This document shows, piece by piece, positions 23,511 to 36,384 of a DNA stretch of 64,000 bases. Source of the DNA: Glandiceps talaboti (Eukaryota > Hemichordata > Enteropneusta > Spengelidae). A model generated the notes under the pieces. That model searched no databases. It saw only the letters and a list, made by a program, of their open reading frames with translations, and was not told the origin of the DNA. The position numbers were made by a program, and so were the translations under genes. How positions within the stretch are numbered: position 1 is the stretch's first letter; each line of letters begins with the position of its first letter. The stretch lies in the NCBI RefSeq assembly GCF_964340395.1, contig NC_135553.1:6848501-6912500 (forward strand), read 5' to 3'.

Positions 23511-25024
23511 GTAAGCAATCGCATCCACACATTATAGTTGTCGTACCAGAAACACCATTTGGACTTTGTAACCATAGTATAAACAGAAATGCTATGTACA
23601 TCTCAACAAATCACGCGGGGACGTATCGTGAGAATTAGTGTAAAGCAGGAAGTAAATACTATAGTGTCCGTGATGTTCCTGTTGGGAGCCTTCATATGTC
23701 CTGGTATTTGTATTAAACAGTCACACTACATTGCTGCTGAAACGCTTTCTGAAACAGTTGAGCCCCTCCAACTAGATTAATATATGTGGTATCAGTTTTG
23801 ATTATTTGTATATTTTATTTATAAATTTATCGAGCCCACAACCCCCAGGGGAATCACCCACCACAAGGTAAAGTAGAACGTATTTGTGTAAAATGACATA
23901 TATATTTTATTTTGCAGTGTGTAATCCAACCTTACAATTTGCTGGGCCAGTTTGAAATGTAAAGAACGTATTTGAAGTACAAAAGTGTTTTGGAAATTAG
24001 AGAATATTCACAATTTAATTTATACATGGTCACTCTTTACTAAAGTCCTTGCAGTCCTGTCATTGACCAATGAATACATTTTCTTGATTGTATAAGTTTA
24101 GATGTATGCACAATTTTATGCAATCTTCTAAATTTACATGTTTGGGGGCTTCTACAATACATCTATTGTTTACACTAACAAAGACTATGGCCCATCTATT
24201 GTCTTTGATATTAGTTATTATTATTATTATTCTTTATTTCAGGCCAGCGGCCCATACAAATAAAAAGAAAAGAAAAAGCACTAAAATGTAACACTGAAGT
24301 GAAAACCTTCCATAAATTAAAGTCTAAAAAGTACAAAAAGCACTAATAAAGAATTGACCTAAAGTGTTTCCAAAAGTTAGAATGGAAATAGGAATCAGAA
24401 TGTACATGTTATGACAATGCTGGTCCTCATACTTTGTTTTGAAGACAATGATGTGAGAGTCCAGGCATTAGACTTGCAGTCCAACCAATATTCCTCATTA
24501 GTAATTCACTTTGAAGTTGTCAAATATAGCATGGAAGTAGTGCCATGAATATAGCATGTCAGGTCTTGCAACCTTTTGCTAAAACAGGATTAGGCTAGCA
24601 GAAAACAATTGAATGTTGAATGAACATAAAACAGTGAACAATCACATGTAGAGATGCTGACCAGGAAGTGGACTAATGAAGCTCAGTTCAATTAACTATT
24701 TGCCACACCATGGGTTGTATTCATAATCAAGAAGCACACAGCTAGATAGAAGCCCAATATTCAATATTATCATTTAGTATTGTCTGATTCTGAAATAGGA
24801 AATATGAAACACTGACTTCATCCCATGTTACTTTATTAGTAGAGATACTGAGAAGATGTGACCCCATCTCCTCCTAGTATTATATGTATATATACAATGT
24901 ACATCTTTAATAAATCAGTTTGTATTTTCACATCAAATTGATTCATTTCAAAATCTTTATAACCACTGAGTATATATACAAATGTGTAAGTATGAAAATT
25001 GCCTTTGGGAATATAAATACATTG

Positions 25025-25245
25025 TACACATACATATATGTACACACACACATACACATACATACACAAACACACATACATACATACATACATTGTACAC
25101 ATACAAATACACATACACACATACACACAAACACACAGATACACATACACTGTGACACATAAACATACACATACATATACACATACACATACACATAAAC
25201 ATACATACATACATACATACATACATACATACATACACACATGAT
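25025..25245. repeat. (CATA/CACA)n microsatellite
   Basis: Mixed ATAC and AC units with short interruptions (such as 'cattgtac') fill about 220 bases. The open frames rich in Met/Cys/Val/Tyr or His/Thr/Tyr/Ile on the two strands are artefacts. Confidence 0.9.
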
Positions 25246-25599
25246 GAAAACTTAAACTATATAGAAGAGTGGATGTAACTACTTAAAACAGATACAAATT
25301 ATGGATACTGTTAAAAACATGGACTGTCTTGTGAAAATATTGAACAGGGTTTTCTATATTGCTAAAAATCCTAATGTACATGTAATGGGAAAATATTAAA
25401 AGAAAAAAATTATTAAACCTCGCTTTCAATTTAAAAAATCCAGAAGTTTATTTTTCTGTTGGGACTACATAAATCAACTGTTGTGTTGTTCAGTACAGTT
25501 ACTGTAAAGAAGTCTACATCATGTACATGTACATGGTTTTTATGAAGAAGTTAATCAAACAAATACTATAACTTACTATTTTTAGCAAATGAGCAAATT

Positions 25600-25800
25600 G
25601 AGCAAAGGCTGAGCTCGTGGAGGTTGAATTTATCAAATTCCAAGAGTCGAGTCATTCGATCTCGCTTGCAATTGCGCGACAAGACACAGAAGTAAATGCT
25701 ACTATTGTTGAGGGCACTATTCAATCGATACTCTCCACAGCGCAGCGTCCCGTCGTATTTGTATTCCAGCGCGATTCGATCGAGTTAAATATATGTATTT
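25600..25800 (+). other. CpG-bearing island with an unplaced open frame
   Basis: This 200-base stretch stands out from its AT-rich surroundings by CpG words (gcgcgac, gcgcagcgtcccgtcg, gcgcgattcgatcg). A continuous plus frame contains EVEFIKFQESSHS and AQRPVVFVFQRD. I do not recognise a family, there is no ATG, and the flanking splice sites are weak. It could be an exon fragment, a transposon relic or a regulatory island. Confidence 0.2.
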
Positions 25801-27699
25801 CTCTGTGTATTATAATTAGATATTAATTAACGATTCAAGATTCTGAAATAATTATAAACAAGAACTTAATGGAACTTGTTGATATTCATGTTATTCAATA
25901 TTGTTATAGACACCAGAATTGTTGCCTCATGCCCTTGGTTAGACAGAGGAGTTTTTTTTTAGAGAAACCTATTGGACTCTTGTGAAGAAACAAACTTTTC
26001 TGTATGACAGAGTTTATAATTTGTAGGTAGTGTGCAGAAGGAAATCAGGAAAGAAGTATCCTTAAGTGATTCATAAATGTAGGATTTGTCTGTGGATAGT
26101 ATTGTGAAAGCAAGGTGTTCAGTACATTTTCCTATCAGCTAAGGGAGAAATTTCGCACCACCATGTTGCACACGCTCAATAAACAAACTTTGTTCGTTTA
26201 GGACAAAACCCCCTCCCTCTACACGAAAGTTCACAAGTGCAACATTGACATGTTTATGTAATATACGTAAACCATGATGAAAATTGTAGCAGTCACATCA
26301 CTATGATCGATGCAGTGTGAAACATGATAGTAAACACATAAAAATACTACTGGAAACCCAGCACTGTATTTCACATTAGAAGTATTAATTTTAATCAATT
26401 TATGAACTTATCAGTAGTAAATACAGAAGCTGTTACCATTGAAGGCATGAAAGTTTTCGAAATTTGGTTAGAAGTGCGAAAATGAAGTTCAGCAATCGCA
26501 ATTATGCCAGACCCCCTTCTCCCTAAATGAATGAAGTTCACTTACTGAGGTTGTGTGACATTGTGTGATCATCCCTAAGGTGTCCACCGATTGAATTGAA
26601 GAAATTATTTATAGTACATGTATATGCAAAATGTACTTTGGTCATTACCTTCCTTTTTTGTTCAAACATTATGTTGGTTTCCAGTTCTTGATTGATTTCA
26701 CTTTCCTTCAAGCTCTATTTAAATCTGTTTGTGATCACAGTGAGTTGATTAGTATGCCAGAAATGACGGTGTTATAATTGCTACATCCCAGACTAGATTA
26801 TGCACACAAAACTTCAACAAATGGCATTAAAGTTTCCAGACACAATCCAATCAACTGATCAAGAATTGACTGTGAATTCCAATTTCCCTTGGTCAGTAAA
26901 ACAGTTAAATTGCTGTCTTTTCACAGCTCTCTTCCTGTTGTGTGATCACAGCTTGATGGTTTATAGTGTACCATGAGTAAAGAGAAATGGTTTAGACTCT
27001 GACAGAAAACATCCCTGATTATATGTACATTGCCGAATGTCATTGATAAAGGACTAAAGGCAAAACAACTCGTAAACACAAATTGAGTTTACACAGCACT
27101 ATTACAAGATGGCAGTTTGGATTCCTAAAAACGTGATTTAATTTCATCAATTTGTGCTTGCCTGCAGCAATATGCAGTATGTGAGAATTGTTTTGCAATT
27201 TGGTGGATATTGGTTGGAGATTAGGAACACCTCAGCTGTAATCATACCCATCAATACGTGCCTTAGGCTGTCTCACTTTGTCAGTGGTTATAGCTAAGGA
27301 AAAGGCAGTCTCTGTCGTTATTACCCAAGAGAATCTTTAACTTAATTACTGACGTTAAAGCTGCATGGTGAGTAACCATATATTTGACAATTCTGCTTGT
27401 GGAATTGTGTGATACAGTACAAAGGACAGACTATAAGTCACTGTGTCTGTCTCCTGAAAGATTTATTATAATTCTATTCTGTACTTGTGATTACTTTCTG
27501 TTGTTTATTTGTAATTAAACATTTCGTACTCGGAGTTGATTTAAAGGCCCGAGTTTCAATCCCAGGTTCTTGTATTTAGTACCATTTATCAATACAGTTC
27601 CTAGTATTATTCCATAGATAGGATGATTCTTTCTTCTGAACCAACCTTTTCTACAGTTAATACAGACAGCTGTTTTATACACCTAAATTACAACCTTAA

Positions 27700-28020
27700 A
27701 GTGGTCATATGGATGAGGATCGAGTATTTATTTTTAATTTTTAAAACAATTTTATCATGGCTTCCTATTTGAAAAATCATGTGACACAACATAGCCAAGT
27801 CCTTGTTTATAGTTCAATACATTGCAAAAAGCCAAAAAATGTGTAAAAATGTTTGTACAATAACAAACATTTTACACATTTATTATGCTTCATTGAACTA
27901 CAAACAAGGACTTGGCTATATGTCGTGTCACATTGATTTTTCAAGTAGGAAGTCATGATAAAATTGTTTTATAAATTAAAAATCAAAAATAAATATTCAA
28001 CCCTCATCCATATGGTTATT
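27700..28020. mobile_element. palindromic TTAA-flanked MITE, copy 1
   Basis: The 321-base element is nearly self-complementary throughout (arms of about 140 bases, with 'ggacttggctat' and 'acaaacattttacacattt' and their complements). It ends in CATATGGATGAGG-type termini. TTAA lies immediately outside each end (27696-27699 and 28021-28024), the target duplication typical of piggyBac and Kolobok elements. Copies 2 and 3 are at 41114-41448 and 51459-51750. Confidence 0.85.
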
Positions 28021-28696
28021 TTAATCTGAAATGGGCCTTTAGTACACAAAAACAAATTGAACTGTAAAAGTTTAACCAACCAAACTATGACATTACAACC
28101 ACGTTGATAGTAAAATGTACATTGACAAGATGACATACTTTTACTAGGTGTTAGTAATCCTGTATTTTTTAACTTGTATTTTTTTTTGTACAGACAAATA
28201 CCCCCCCCCCACCCCCACCCCCTCGTACAAAGAAGATTAAACTTACATGTCACATTTAAATTCGTCTTTCTTTTCTGTCACAAATTAAAAATTGGCATAG
28301 CAGTGAAAGAAACTACTGGTGCTACACAACACAAGTATCTTTCTAACTACATTGTTATCACAAAGCACAATACTTTAAATTATTACTGTTACAATCAGTA
28401 GTATTCAATTTGTCAAATTATGAAGTATTTTCTTTACTGAGCTACAGTAGTATCTTGCACATCTAGTCAGTTCTTGAGTTTTTATGATGTGTACAAGTAC
28501 TATGCATTAATACCTTCCACTTTCATTTCCCCATGGCCAAGTCTATAAAAGCCTTATTTACATAAGATAAGACCTACATGTCATGCATAGAAATAGACTC
28601 ATTTGTCTTTTTAGATGAACTACATCTAATACCAGTCACTTGTGTGTCTTAAAACTGTGTATATGTATGTAGAAAGATTATTTTATCACCGGCAGG

Positions 28697-28867
28697 AAAT
28701 GTTACCTTTGTCTAAATATTTCATCTAGACTTGATTGACTTCTTTTAGTGGACTGAATGGTCAATAATCATGTGATGCCATTACCGTAATACCTGGTGAA
28801 AACATTCAGTCCACTGAAGAAGTCATCTGAAGTCCAGATGAAATATTTGGACAACAAGGTAACATTT
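28697..28867. repeat. 171-base inverted repeat (arms about 62 bases)
   Basis: The left arm (aaatgttacctttgtctaaat, then 'catctagacttgattgactt', 'agtggactgaatg') pairs with the right arm ending 'gatgaaatatttggacaaca' and 'aggtaacattt'. The loop is about 45 bases. It is probably a foldback element; no target duplication was identified. Confidence 0.75.
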
Positions 28868-29635
28868 TGTGCTTGTGATAAAAATCCTTTATATTGTGAA
28901 ACCGAGCTGATCATTCAATCTCTTTGGATCTGTGTGTATGTAGATGTGAATACCCTCTGTGTTTTAGGAGGAGCCTGGAGTGTGATTTTCCACTGACTGT
29001 CAGAGTAAAATAATGTATGAACACTCGTAAATATTATCGTGTTGTTAGGGAGTTGGTGAACCTAAGCTATAATGAACAGTAGAAATATGTGAGATGCAAA
29101 CATCTGTTGGTGTACAGGACAAATTAGTAAATGACCCTATTTCTATCGTTCTCACATTGTGAGAGACACACACTTGATGTATCTCTCAGACAAGTTATTT
29201 TTTGGGGCATTTCAATCTGTTTCTGTATCTTTCATCAGCTGTCCGATCCTGTATTTTTTTATTTGATATGACCAAAAATATATATTAATCATTAAAAATC
29301 ACATCTTTTGTGATCACAATATGGTGCCATCTGTGTGAAAAGTATTGCTTTATCGCTGAAATTCAGGAACTTTGATAAAAATGGTTTTTACTTTTTATAT
29401 CTTGTATCCTACTGTCTTCAATTGACATTTGACTTTCCTAAGATTTCTAGACTGTTCAGAAATATGAGTCATTCTTGCAAGCCACTTCATTCTAACCTTT
29501 GCCCGAACAACTTTTGGTTCATGACTTCTGATTCCTCTAGACATGGAGGTAGATTCAAGCCATGGATAGCCTCTAGACTATAGTGTATAATATGACAGAT
29601 CCCCATGACTCATGAATGCAAGTGTGGCATACTCA

Positions 29636-30190
29636 GGTATATGCATGAGTGCTAGGAGTGTTTTCTGTAGCCATACTTTCACGAACGTAGCAATTAAGTG
29701 AAAGTGCAGCAGAAAACACTGCAAGCACAAGTGCCAATACCTGTGAGCAATGTGCCCTCTAATGATAGCTAAATTTTATTGTTGGGAGTCAAACTGATAA
29801 AAACTGGCATTTCTAGTGAGTCATCAAATAGTAAGAGATAGGGGAATGCCAAATTTTGGTGCGTCACTAGAAATTGTGTGCGTCAGTGGCATGTAAAATT
29901 TGGCACATTGCCTGTGAGTACTCACACTGGAACTCACACTGAATGGGGTTCTGTTATTATTACATATGTTTATCCGAAACAACAAATTTACATAAAAAAA
30001 TGATACTGTGTGATCACAAGCTTTCATGTACTACAAACAATTGCTCCCTCATTTGCATATCATTTGCATACAAGAATTCAATGTTTTCAATGTTTTCGGT
30101 ATTCACTGCAGTGCAAATACCACTAGTATGTATGCACAACAGTGCAAGTAATCATTGGTACATATGTAATAATGTACTTAACCAGTGAAT
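29636..30190 (+). mobile_element. dispersed repeat family with internal hairpin, copy 1
   Basis: It contains a hairpin (gagtgttttctgtagccatac pairing roughly with gcagcagaaaacactgc), then 'ctcacactg..tggggttc.gttattattaca', 'ctcatttgcatatcatttgcat' and a 'ggtacatatgtaataatgta' end. The same order of motifs recurs at 36385-36795. No coding capacity was seen. Confidence 0.7.
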
Positions 30191-32088
30191 CTTTTGGTCT
30201 AAAGACTTATGTGTGGAAATTTATGACAAACATAAATAGAGATATCATTGACAATAACATAACTTGATAATCTTATGCAGTGTTCTTTTGATCCAATTAG
30301 AGAAAGGAAAACACCTGTGTCATGTGATGCCAGGAATGATGTCACATGACTGCTCTCGTTCAATCAGATAAAGGGATTGCAGATTAGGGAAGGTGTATGT
30401 CTTAATTGTCAAGGGAATAACCTTTTAAAGAAAATTCCTGAATTCTAAATGTGCTGTACATGTACACCTTACACGAAATACGCTGTATGTCTATGGTTTC
30501 AAATAATTGCAACGTTATGATTTAACTAGGGTTTTCAATCATCTTCAGTTCTCTGTTCCCATGGCGATCTATAAAATGATATTATGAATATATTAGATTG
30601 TATGTCAGTATCAAAAATGTGAGATTTACTCAATTATTTCTTGTCCATGTTGCTATCTTTGCTTTGTGGTATTCTATCCACAATTATCTGAGACTCTTGT
30701 CGACCACTTGAAATTGTGTATTACCATGGAAACGGCTGTGAAGTACCCAGCTATCTCTACTGAATTCCTCTTTACGGATATTTCAGTGTTAGTGTATCTG
30801 TTCGGTTGATGGCTTGATCACGACTTCGATACTCCTGGTAATGTCACGACTTCTACACTCCTGGTACTTTGACTGTCAACAAGGTTTGGTTGCTAGTATT
30901 TGTTCTGTGATATGTTTTACTACTTGTAGTGTTATATATACAAAATAATGAATATCTTTGAATGAGCTGTGTAAGTAGTAATATTTGATACTTGCGAACA
31001 TTATTGATAATGTCAACAAGATGTGACTTTATGTGGAGTGGTTAAGTAGTGATCGATTTATCACATGTATCAGGAGCAAAGCTATATCAGCTGATAGGGA
31101 CGGTTCAACAATACTTACTTAGAGATCTGATGCATCTATTGAAAAAAAACCCACCATGGTTTATGGAGTGGGGGTAGTTTACAATCTGTTACACCATCTT
31201 TAAAACATCCTTATCAGGTCAGTAAAGCATAGTAATAATACGTTCTTGTACCAGACCAAGGGTTCTTACTACTTATAAGTAACATTTCACCTGTTCAGGT
31301 CAACAGGCTTTGTCAAAATGTTTATTTGCTGGGTTTACCGCTAGATGTTACATCATCTTCTCCTGATTCCAACCCTTATTATCAAGAGAGAATGATAGAT
31401 TATAATACTTCTCAAAAGGTTAGATTTTAAGGCATATGTACATGCAATTGTCATCAATTCCTCTACTGGATGTATTTTTATTTTAATTTGGGTATAAAGC
31501 TTTTAAACTTTTGTTTGTGAAATTAAATTATCATCTTGTTGTCAATTCCTCTCTTCTTTGCAAATGTATATTTAAGTTTTTATTTGGAATGAATGTAGCT
31601 TTATAGATATTCAGTTATTTTTTAAAAATAAAATATATATTTTCAGGGTAGCTCAAATGACATCAATGTAAACCACACCTTCTCTTATGATATCCATGTT
31701 ACACTGTCAAGAGGACGTGGGTTCATTCAAATATAAAAAGGATTTTTCAATGTGTTGCAGAAGAAAAATAAGCTCTGGTATGTGAGAATGCTCAAATAAA
31801 TGTTATTGTATTAAGGTATTTGAAACATATTTCGTTTATATTTAGGCTTTCAAATATCTCAAAAATCAACCAAAAATGATAAAATTAGATAAAATAGAAA
31901 TCTAACACTGTAAAATAGATACTAGCAGACAGGTAGGAGAGGAAAGTTACAAAATATAGGCACACAGTTATAAATACATAAGTGAAACTGACAACTAGCA
32001 TTTACAATTTGAATGATAAAATGTGGGTCATCAGTACATAGGTTGAAGGAAATATCCAATTTTGTTGTAATTTTATGGAATACTTAAA

Positions 32089-32230
32089 CAATAATTTACG
32101 CCCCCCCCCCCAGCCCATAATGGATGCAAGCAAACTTTGAACGACATAATGGGCGAGGCGATAGCCGAGCCCATTATGGAGTGCAAAGTTTGCTTGAGTC
32201 CATTATGGACTGGGAGGGCATACATTATTG
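32089..32230. repeat. 142-base palindrome
   Basis: The outer ends 'caataat...' and 'attattg' and the inner words 'cccataatgga', 'aagcaaactttg' and 'ataatgggc' pair across the centre 'gaggcgatagccgag'. The layout, including a GAGGC...GCCGAG centre, resembles the palindrome at 18721-18912. A run of 11 C interrupts the left arm. Confidence 0.7.
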
Positions 32231-32240
32231 TTATTATTTT

Positions 32241-32635
32241 ATAGTTTTGCCAATTCCAGTGAATTTGTAGACCGAGAAACGCAAAACAATGTATAATATA
32301 CACAGCGCTGAACATCGTCTGCCATGTTCGGCCCAGAAGCTGAATACTAATCATAGCGACACACGTACGTACACGTACACACACATATACACTTCAATGA
32401 ACTGCTGTGAACACAAATTTGTTTCATGAATGCGTTGTATTTTTAAACAGTGGAAATGACAATCATAAGTAACAACATACATTTCGAAAAGATACCTAGT
32501 CGTATGAAGAAACAGAACAAATAAGCTTGTATTGTTATGCTCGTTCCAGGGCCGCGATGCCCAATAACGGAGTACATTATCAGTAATAATGTACAGCGAT
32601 GATGTCACAAAATTCACTGGAATTGGTAATGCTAT
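32241..32635. mobile_element. 395-base element with 28-base terminal inverted repeats
   Basis: ATAGTTTTGCCAATTCCAGT at 32241 is matched by its complement (actggaattggtaatgctat) ending at 32635, with the pairing continuing inward through GAATTTGT. It lies directly beside the palindrome at 32089-32230, and the two may be parts of one nested insertion. No open frame of interest lies inside. Confidence 0.6.
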
Positions 32636-32844
32636 AATATAATATATAAATATTGATGGAATTTAATTTTAATTCCTTTCAACCATTTTGTCTCAAGATA
32701 TAAAAATAAATTTAAAAAAATTGATGGACCCTAATCATAGGAAGGTAAAAGTTGAAAGCAGACTGGAATATGTGTAGTTGTGAAATAGGATGGCTCTATA
32801 TGGTAGCTGATGATTTGTTGAGTACTAGACTAAACGTACTAACA

Positions 32845-33280
32845 AAGGGGATAGCAAGCATGTGGACACCTTGACGTTTAATCAGTATGTGACCTTCTGA
32901 ATGACATTGTCGCAAACCATGACCGTTTTACGGTACCATGCTTAACGAGTCGTCCTTATTTCGAAGTATAGTGGAAGAAATAATAAGTGGAAGAAAAAAT
33001 GCTGAATGCTTTCATGGTGCGATAATGTCCCAGAAGGTAAAAGGCAATGTAAAGTGTCAGTGTAACTGATGTTGGTAATTAGAAGGTGAGAAATGTTTTC
33101 ATTATTGGATTTGATGGTTGGTGTCTTTATGCAGTCAATAATGAGAGTGAATATTCAGTCAGAAGAAAAGACTGGTCAGGGAAAGAAATAAAACAACAGA
33201 AAAATAAGTTTTATTTCACCACAATTATTAAAAAATCAAATCAAATCAGTTCATCAATCACATGCTTGCTGTACCCTGTG
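32845..33280. mobile_element. 436-base MITE with 9-bp target-site duplication, second member of the family at 21027
   Basis: The ends share AGCAAGCATGTG (left 'ggggatagcaagcatgtg', right complement 'gggtacagcaagcatgtgat'). GTACTAACA flanks both sides exactly (32836-32844 and 33281-33289). The interior differs from the 262-base copy, as expected of non-autonomous relatives that share only their termini. Confidence 0.8.
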
Positions 33281-33884
33281 GTACTAACAGAAAACACAAC
33301 CTCATCATAGTAAACCACAGCCTCTTTTACAGCACCGTCTTAGATGCACCATGATATTTTGCAGTGTTGCAGAAGAACATAATCAGCTCTGGTTTGTGAG
33401 AGGGCAAAATCCATAACTTTATAGAAGTTACCAAGGCAACGACTGTGTCAGTGAGGTTGGCAAATGTTGATAACATTATAAACTGTTATTCAAAAAAAAA
33501 ATCTTAAAATCTGACAAGATTTAGATTATTCCTCGAAAATGTTATCACAGTGTTTAAATTAGACTGTCGACAGTCGCTCGCGCCTTTTTTCCTACGTTTT
33601 ATCTAAACTCCGGTCCGGCGCAACACTAGTATAATCGCAAACTGATTTCATTTCGAGGGCCGAATTGTGAAGGCCCAAGCTCTAACACTGACTTTACTGA
33701 CAAACTGAAAATGTATGATGTACACACATAGTTCTTAAACTTAAAAGAGATGGTGTCCAAATGAGAGATGTTCTTTGTACTAGGGATGATGATGCACTAC
33801 ACTGCTTTGATGTAATTGTACATGATGATTGCATTTGAAGCCTTTACTTTCAGAATCCTTAAATCTTTCGTATATCCAGGTTAT

Positions 33885-34800
33885 TCCCTCCAGATTTACC
33901 ACAAAACAAATCAATACTGAGTTGCCCCTTTTAAGCTGAAGGCAATCACAAAGTTCCTGAACTGTATATACTATACTGGTATTACCAACATCTGATGTTC
34001 TTACCAGTATGTTCTATTAAAGTCTTTCTCGCATCCCTCCAGACTTACCCCAAAACAAAAAATTTATTGATGTGTGCCGTTTTAGCTGAAGGCAATGACA
34101 AGGTTCATGAACTGTAATGATACTGGTATTACCAACATTCTGATGTTGTTCTGTTCTAAATCTTAAGTACATCCCTCCAGACTTAAAAACAAAACAAGGA
34201 AATGGTACTCTATATTTAGCTGAAAATATCCATAATGACAAGGTTTCTGAACTCTACTGATACTTGTTTTTATACCAACATTCTGATATTGTTCTGTTCT
34301 AAATATTTAGTACATCTTTCCGACAAGGAAATGTTACTCAATCTTTACAGGTATATTAAGCTGAAAGTATCCATAATGATTATGTTCCAGAACTGTAAAT
34401 GACACCGCTATTACCAACATTCTCATCCTATTCTGTTTAATATTTAAGTTCTATTACAAATGTACAATAACCGCTATTACCAACATTCTCATCCTATTCT
34501 GTTTAATATTTAAGTTCTATTACAAATGTACAATAACCGCTATTACCAACATTCTCATCCTATTCTGTTTAATATTAAGTTCTATTACAAATGTACTCCT
34601 AAATCTTTTGTACATCCCTCTATAGACCTGCAACAAAGAAATATCGATATATAGTTGAATTTAGCACCAATAAAGACAGGGTTCTTGAACTGTATTGGAT
34701 AGTGATTTTGCCAACATATAAAATTACTCTCTTGTAAATCTTTTTTTGCATCCCTCCAGATTTACATTTCCAATGAAACAAAGCAATATTAAGCTTTAAG
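33885..34800. repeat. decayed tandem array, unit about 140-150 bases, six units
   Basis: Units begin around 'tccctccagacttac' (about 33885, 34033, 34172, 34313, 34613, 34750). Each contains 'agctgaa', 'gacaaggttc.tgaactgta' and 'attaccaacattctgat', then 'gttctaaat'. The fourth unit has been enlarged by an inner 66-base triplication. Confidence 0.75.
34404..34600. repeat. 66-base tandem triplication inside the larger array
   Basis: The block 'accgctattaccaacattct' recurs at 34404, 34470 and 34536 with nearly no differences. It is therefore much younger than the array that contains it. Confidence 0.85.
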
Positions 34801-34806
34801 TCTATC

Positions 34807-34889
34807 TGCTAGACCTCGGATGTTCTTCCAATGCAATACGACACACGACCGAACATTGCTATCGAGGATGGAACATCCAAGGTCTAGCA
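34807..34889. repeat. hairpin, arms about 23 bases
   Basis: TGCTAGACCTCGGATGTTC is matched by GAACATCCAAGGTCTAGCA with a spacer of about 36 bases. A similar stem built on GCTAGAC...GTCTAGC occurs 0.4 kb further on. Confidence 0.65.
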
Positions 34890-35213
34890 AATGTCATCAG
34901 GATATAAATAACTGCCAATCAGAGAACCGTATTAGCGACAAGCACAAACAGTGGACAATAGCTAATTTTTCATGTATATTCATCTTAAGGAGGGGCTTGT
35001 AAAAATAACCACCAATGCGTTAACTAAAATGTGTGAATGACAAACGTCTACACACTCATCAAACACAATTACCATAAACTGATAAGACATAATAATGACG
35101 TAAATGTGTTTGTCAACACCTGCATGCAGAGATTGAATATATTAAAGTATATATATGCATACATGGCCCAACCCACTGATCTCAATGGAATGTCCGTTCT
35201 GAAAATGACATTA

Positions 35214-35288
35214 GCTAGACTGTTCGGGCAAGCCCTCACTGCGAACTTCGTTCGCTAATAGTATCGAAAGAAAGCCCGAACGTCTAGC
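35214..35288. repeat. hairpin, GCTAGAC-ended
   Basis: GCTAGACTGTTCGGGC is complementary to GCCCGAACGTCTAGC at the right end, apart from a base or two. The ends recall those of 34807-34889, so both may be small foldback elements of one type. Confidence 0.6.
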
Positions 35289-35589
35289 AGCAAGACTATA
35301 TTAAGCTCTGTGATACTTGGAGGTCAGATTCATGATATTACCAGAATGAGATATCTGTATTTGATTACATAGGGCTTCCTAGATTATAACCTTCACTTGT
35401 GCTGTAGATTGAATTTTGTTGTGTTGTAAATACTGTACAATGTATGTGAAAATAAATGAATAATTCAAGTGATCAAAATAATTGACTGATTGCGTGATTG
35501 TTTGACAGATGTCATTGACCAATCGGCGACCTAATTCTGCTATGTGTACTGAGCACGTTTCACAACCTATGACAAAGAATAGCCCAATC

Positions 35590-35860
35590 TACACATAGGT
35601 TGTCCTACCTGAGGCAGTCCCAAGTCCTACCTGAGGTAGGATAGATTTGTGTCTACACGTAGGAAGGAAATACAGCGTAGATGTTGTGTGTTCCGTCCTG
35701 ACAGTACATAGGACGAAGTCAGGAGGGTTTCAGGAAACCTCTCAAAGGTGTCCTAAGTGGATCAGGACAGTTTCAGGACAGGTTCAGGACGCGTTTGCAT
35801 CTACACTGGCTTCAAACTATCCTAATCCTACCTCAGGTAGGATTTTTAGTGCCGTGTTGA
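35590..35860. repeat. repeat with TCCTACCTGAGGTAGGA palindromes and 'tcaggac' runs
   Basis: The dyad 'cctacctgaggtagga' recurs at both ends of the block (about 35606-35642 and 35826-35850), with 'caggacagtttcaggacagg' in between. The mirrored ends suggest a short inverted-repeat transposon. Its exact borders are not clear. Confidence 0.5.
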
Positions 35861-36384
35861 TATGGCTAAAGCCATTGAGTATAGTAATCAGGAGATCTCT
35901 TGAAACTTTTTGTACATTATAATTTGTAAATTGTGCATCATGTATTATGCCATGCACATGCCAGGTTCAACAAAAAATATGGAAAATAAACTTTGGTCAT
36001 TCTGCATCACGACAACACACGTCTATGTCACAACAATGTGTGTACACATCATTGATTCTGCTGTACGGTTTCGAAATATGAGTCAAAACATTCAATAGTG
36101 TCATTACTATATTAATAGTGTCTGCTTAAATGTACCACTCTCGGTACCACTCTGTATACATGTTGTATGTGGTCCTACTAAATCACAATTACAATGTATC
36201 ATGTTGACATGTTTCCAACTTCTCTGTTTGTTTCCAAGGTAATTGACTGATGTCGAGTGATGTACAAATGTAGATGCAGGGCATTCCAATTAACAGCAAA
36301 GTACAAAATTTAATATTACAAGTTAAAATAGAGAAGACCATATACATGAAGTTTTGAACCATATGTAAGTAGATGTTATTTAAT

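Noticed and set aside
23589-23780. 63-residue plus-strand frame with one hydrophobic stretch
   Set aside because: No recognised family, no conserved context, and a length expected by chance; kept only as a remark under the possible divergent exon.
27540-27575. B-box-like 'gagtttcaatcccagg', possible tRNA or tRNA-derived SINE
   Set aside because: No A-box at the right distance and no foldable cloverleaf arms; a single loose B-box is not enough.
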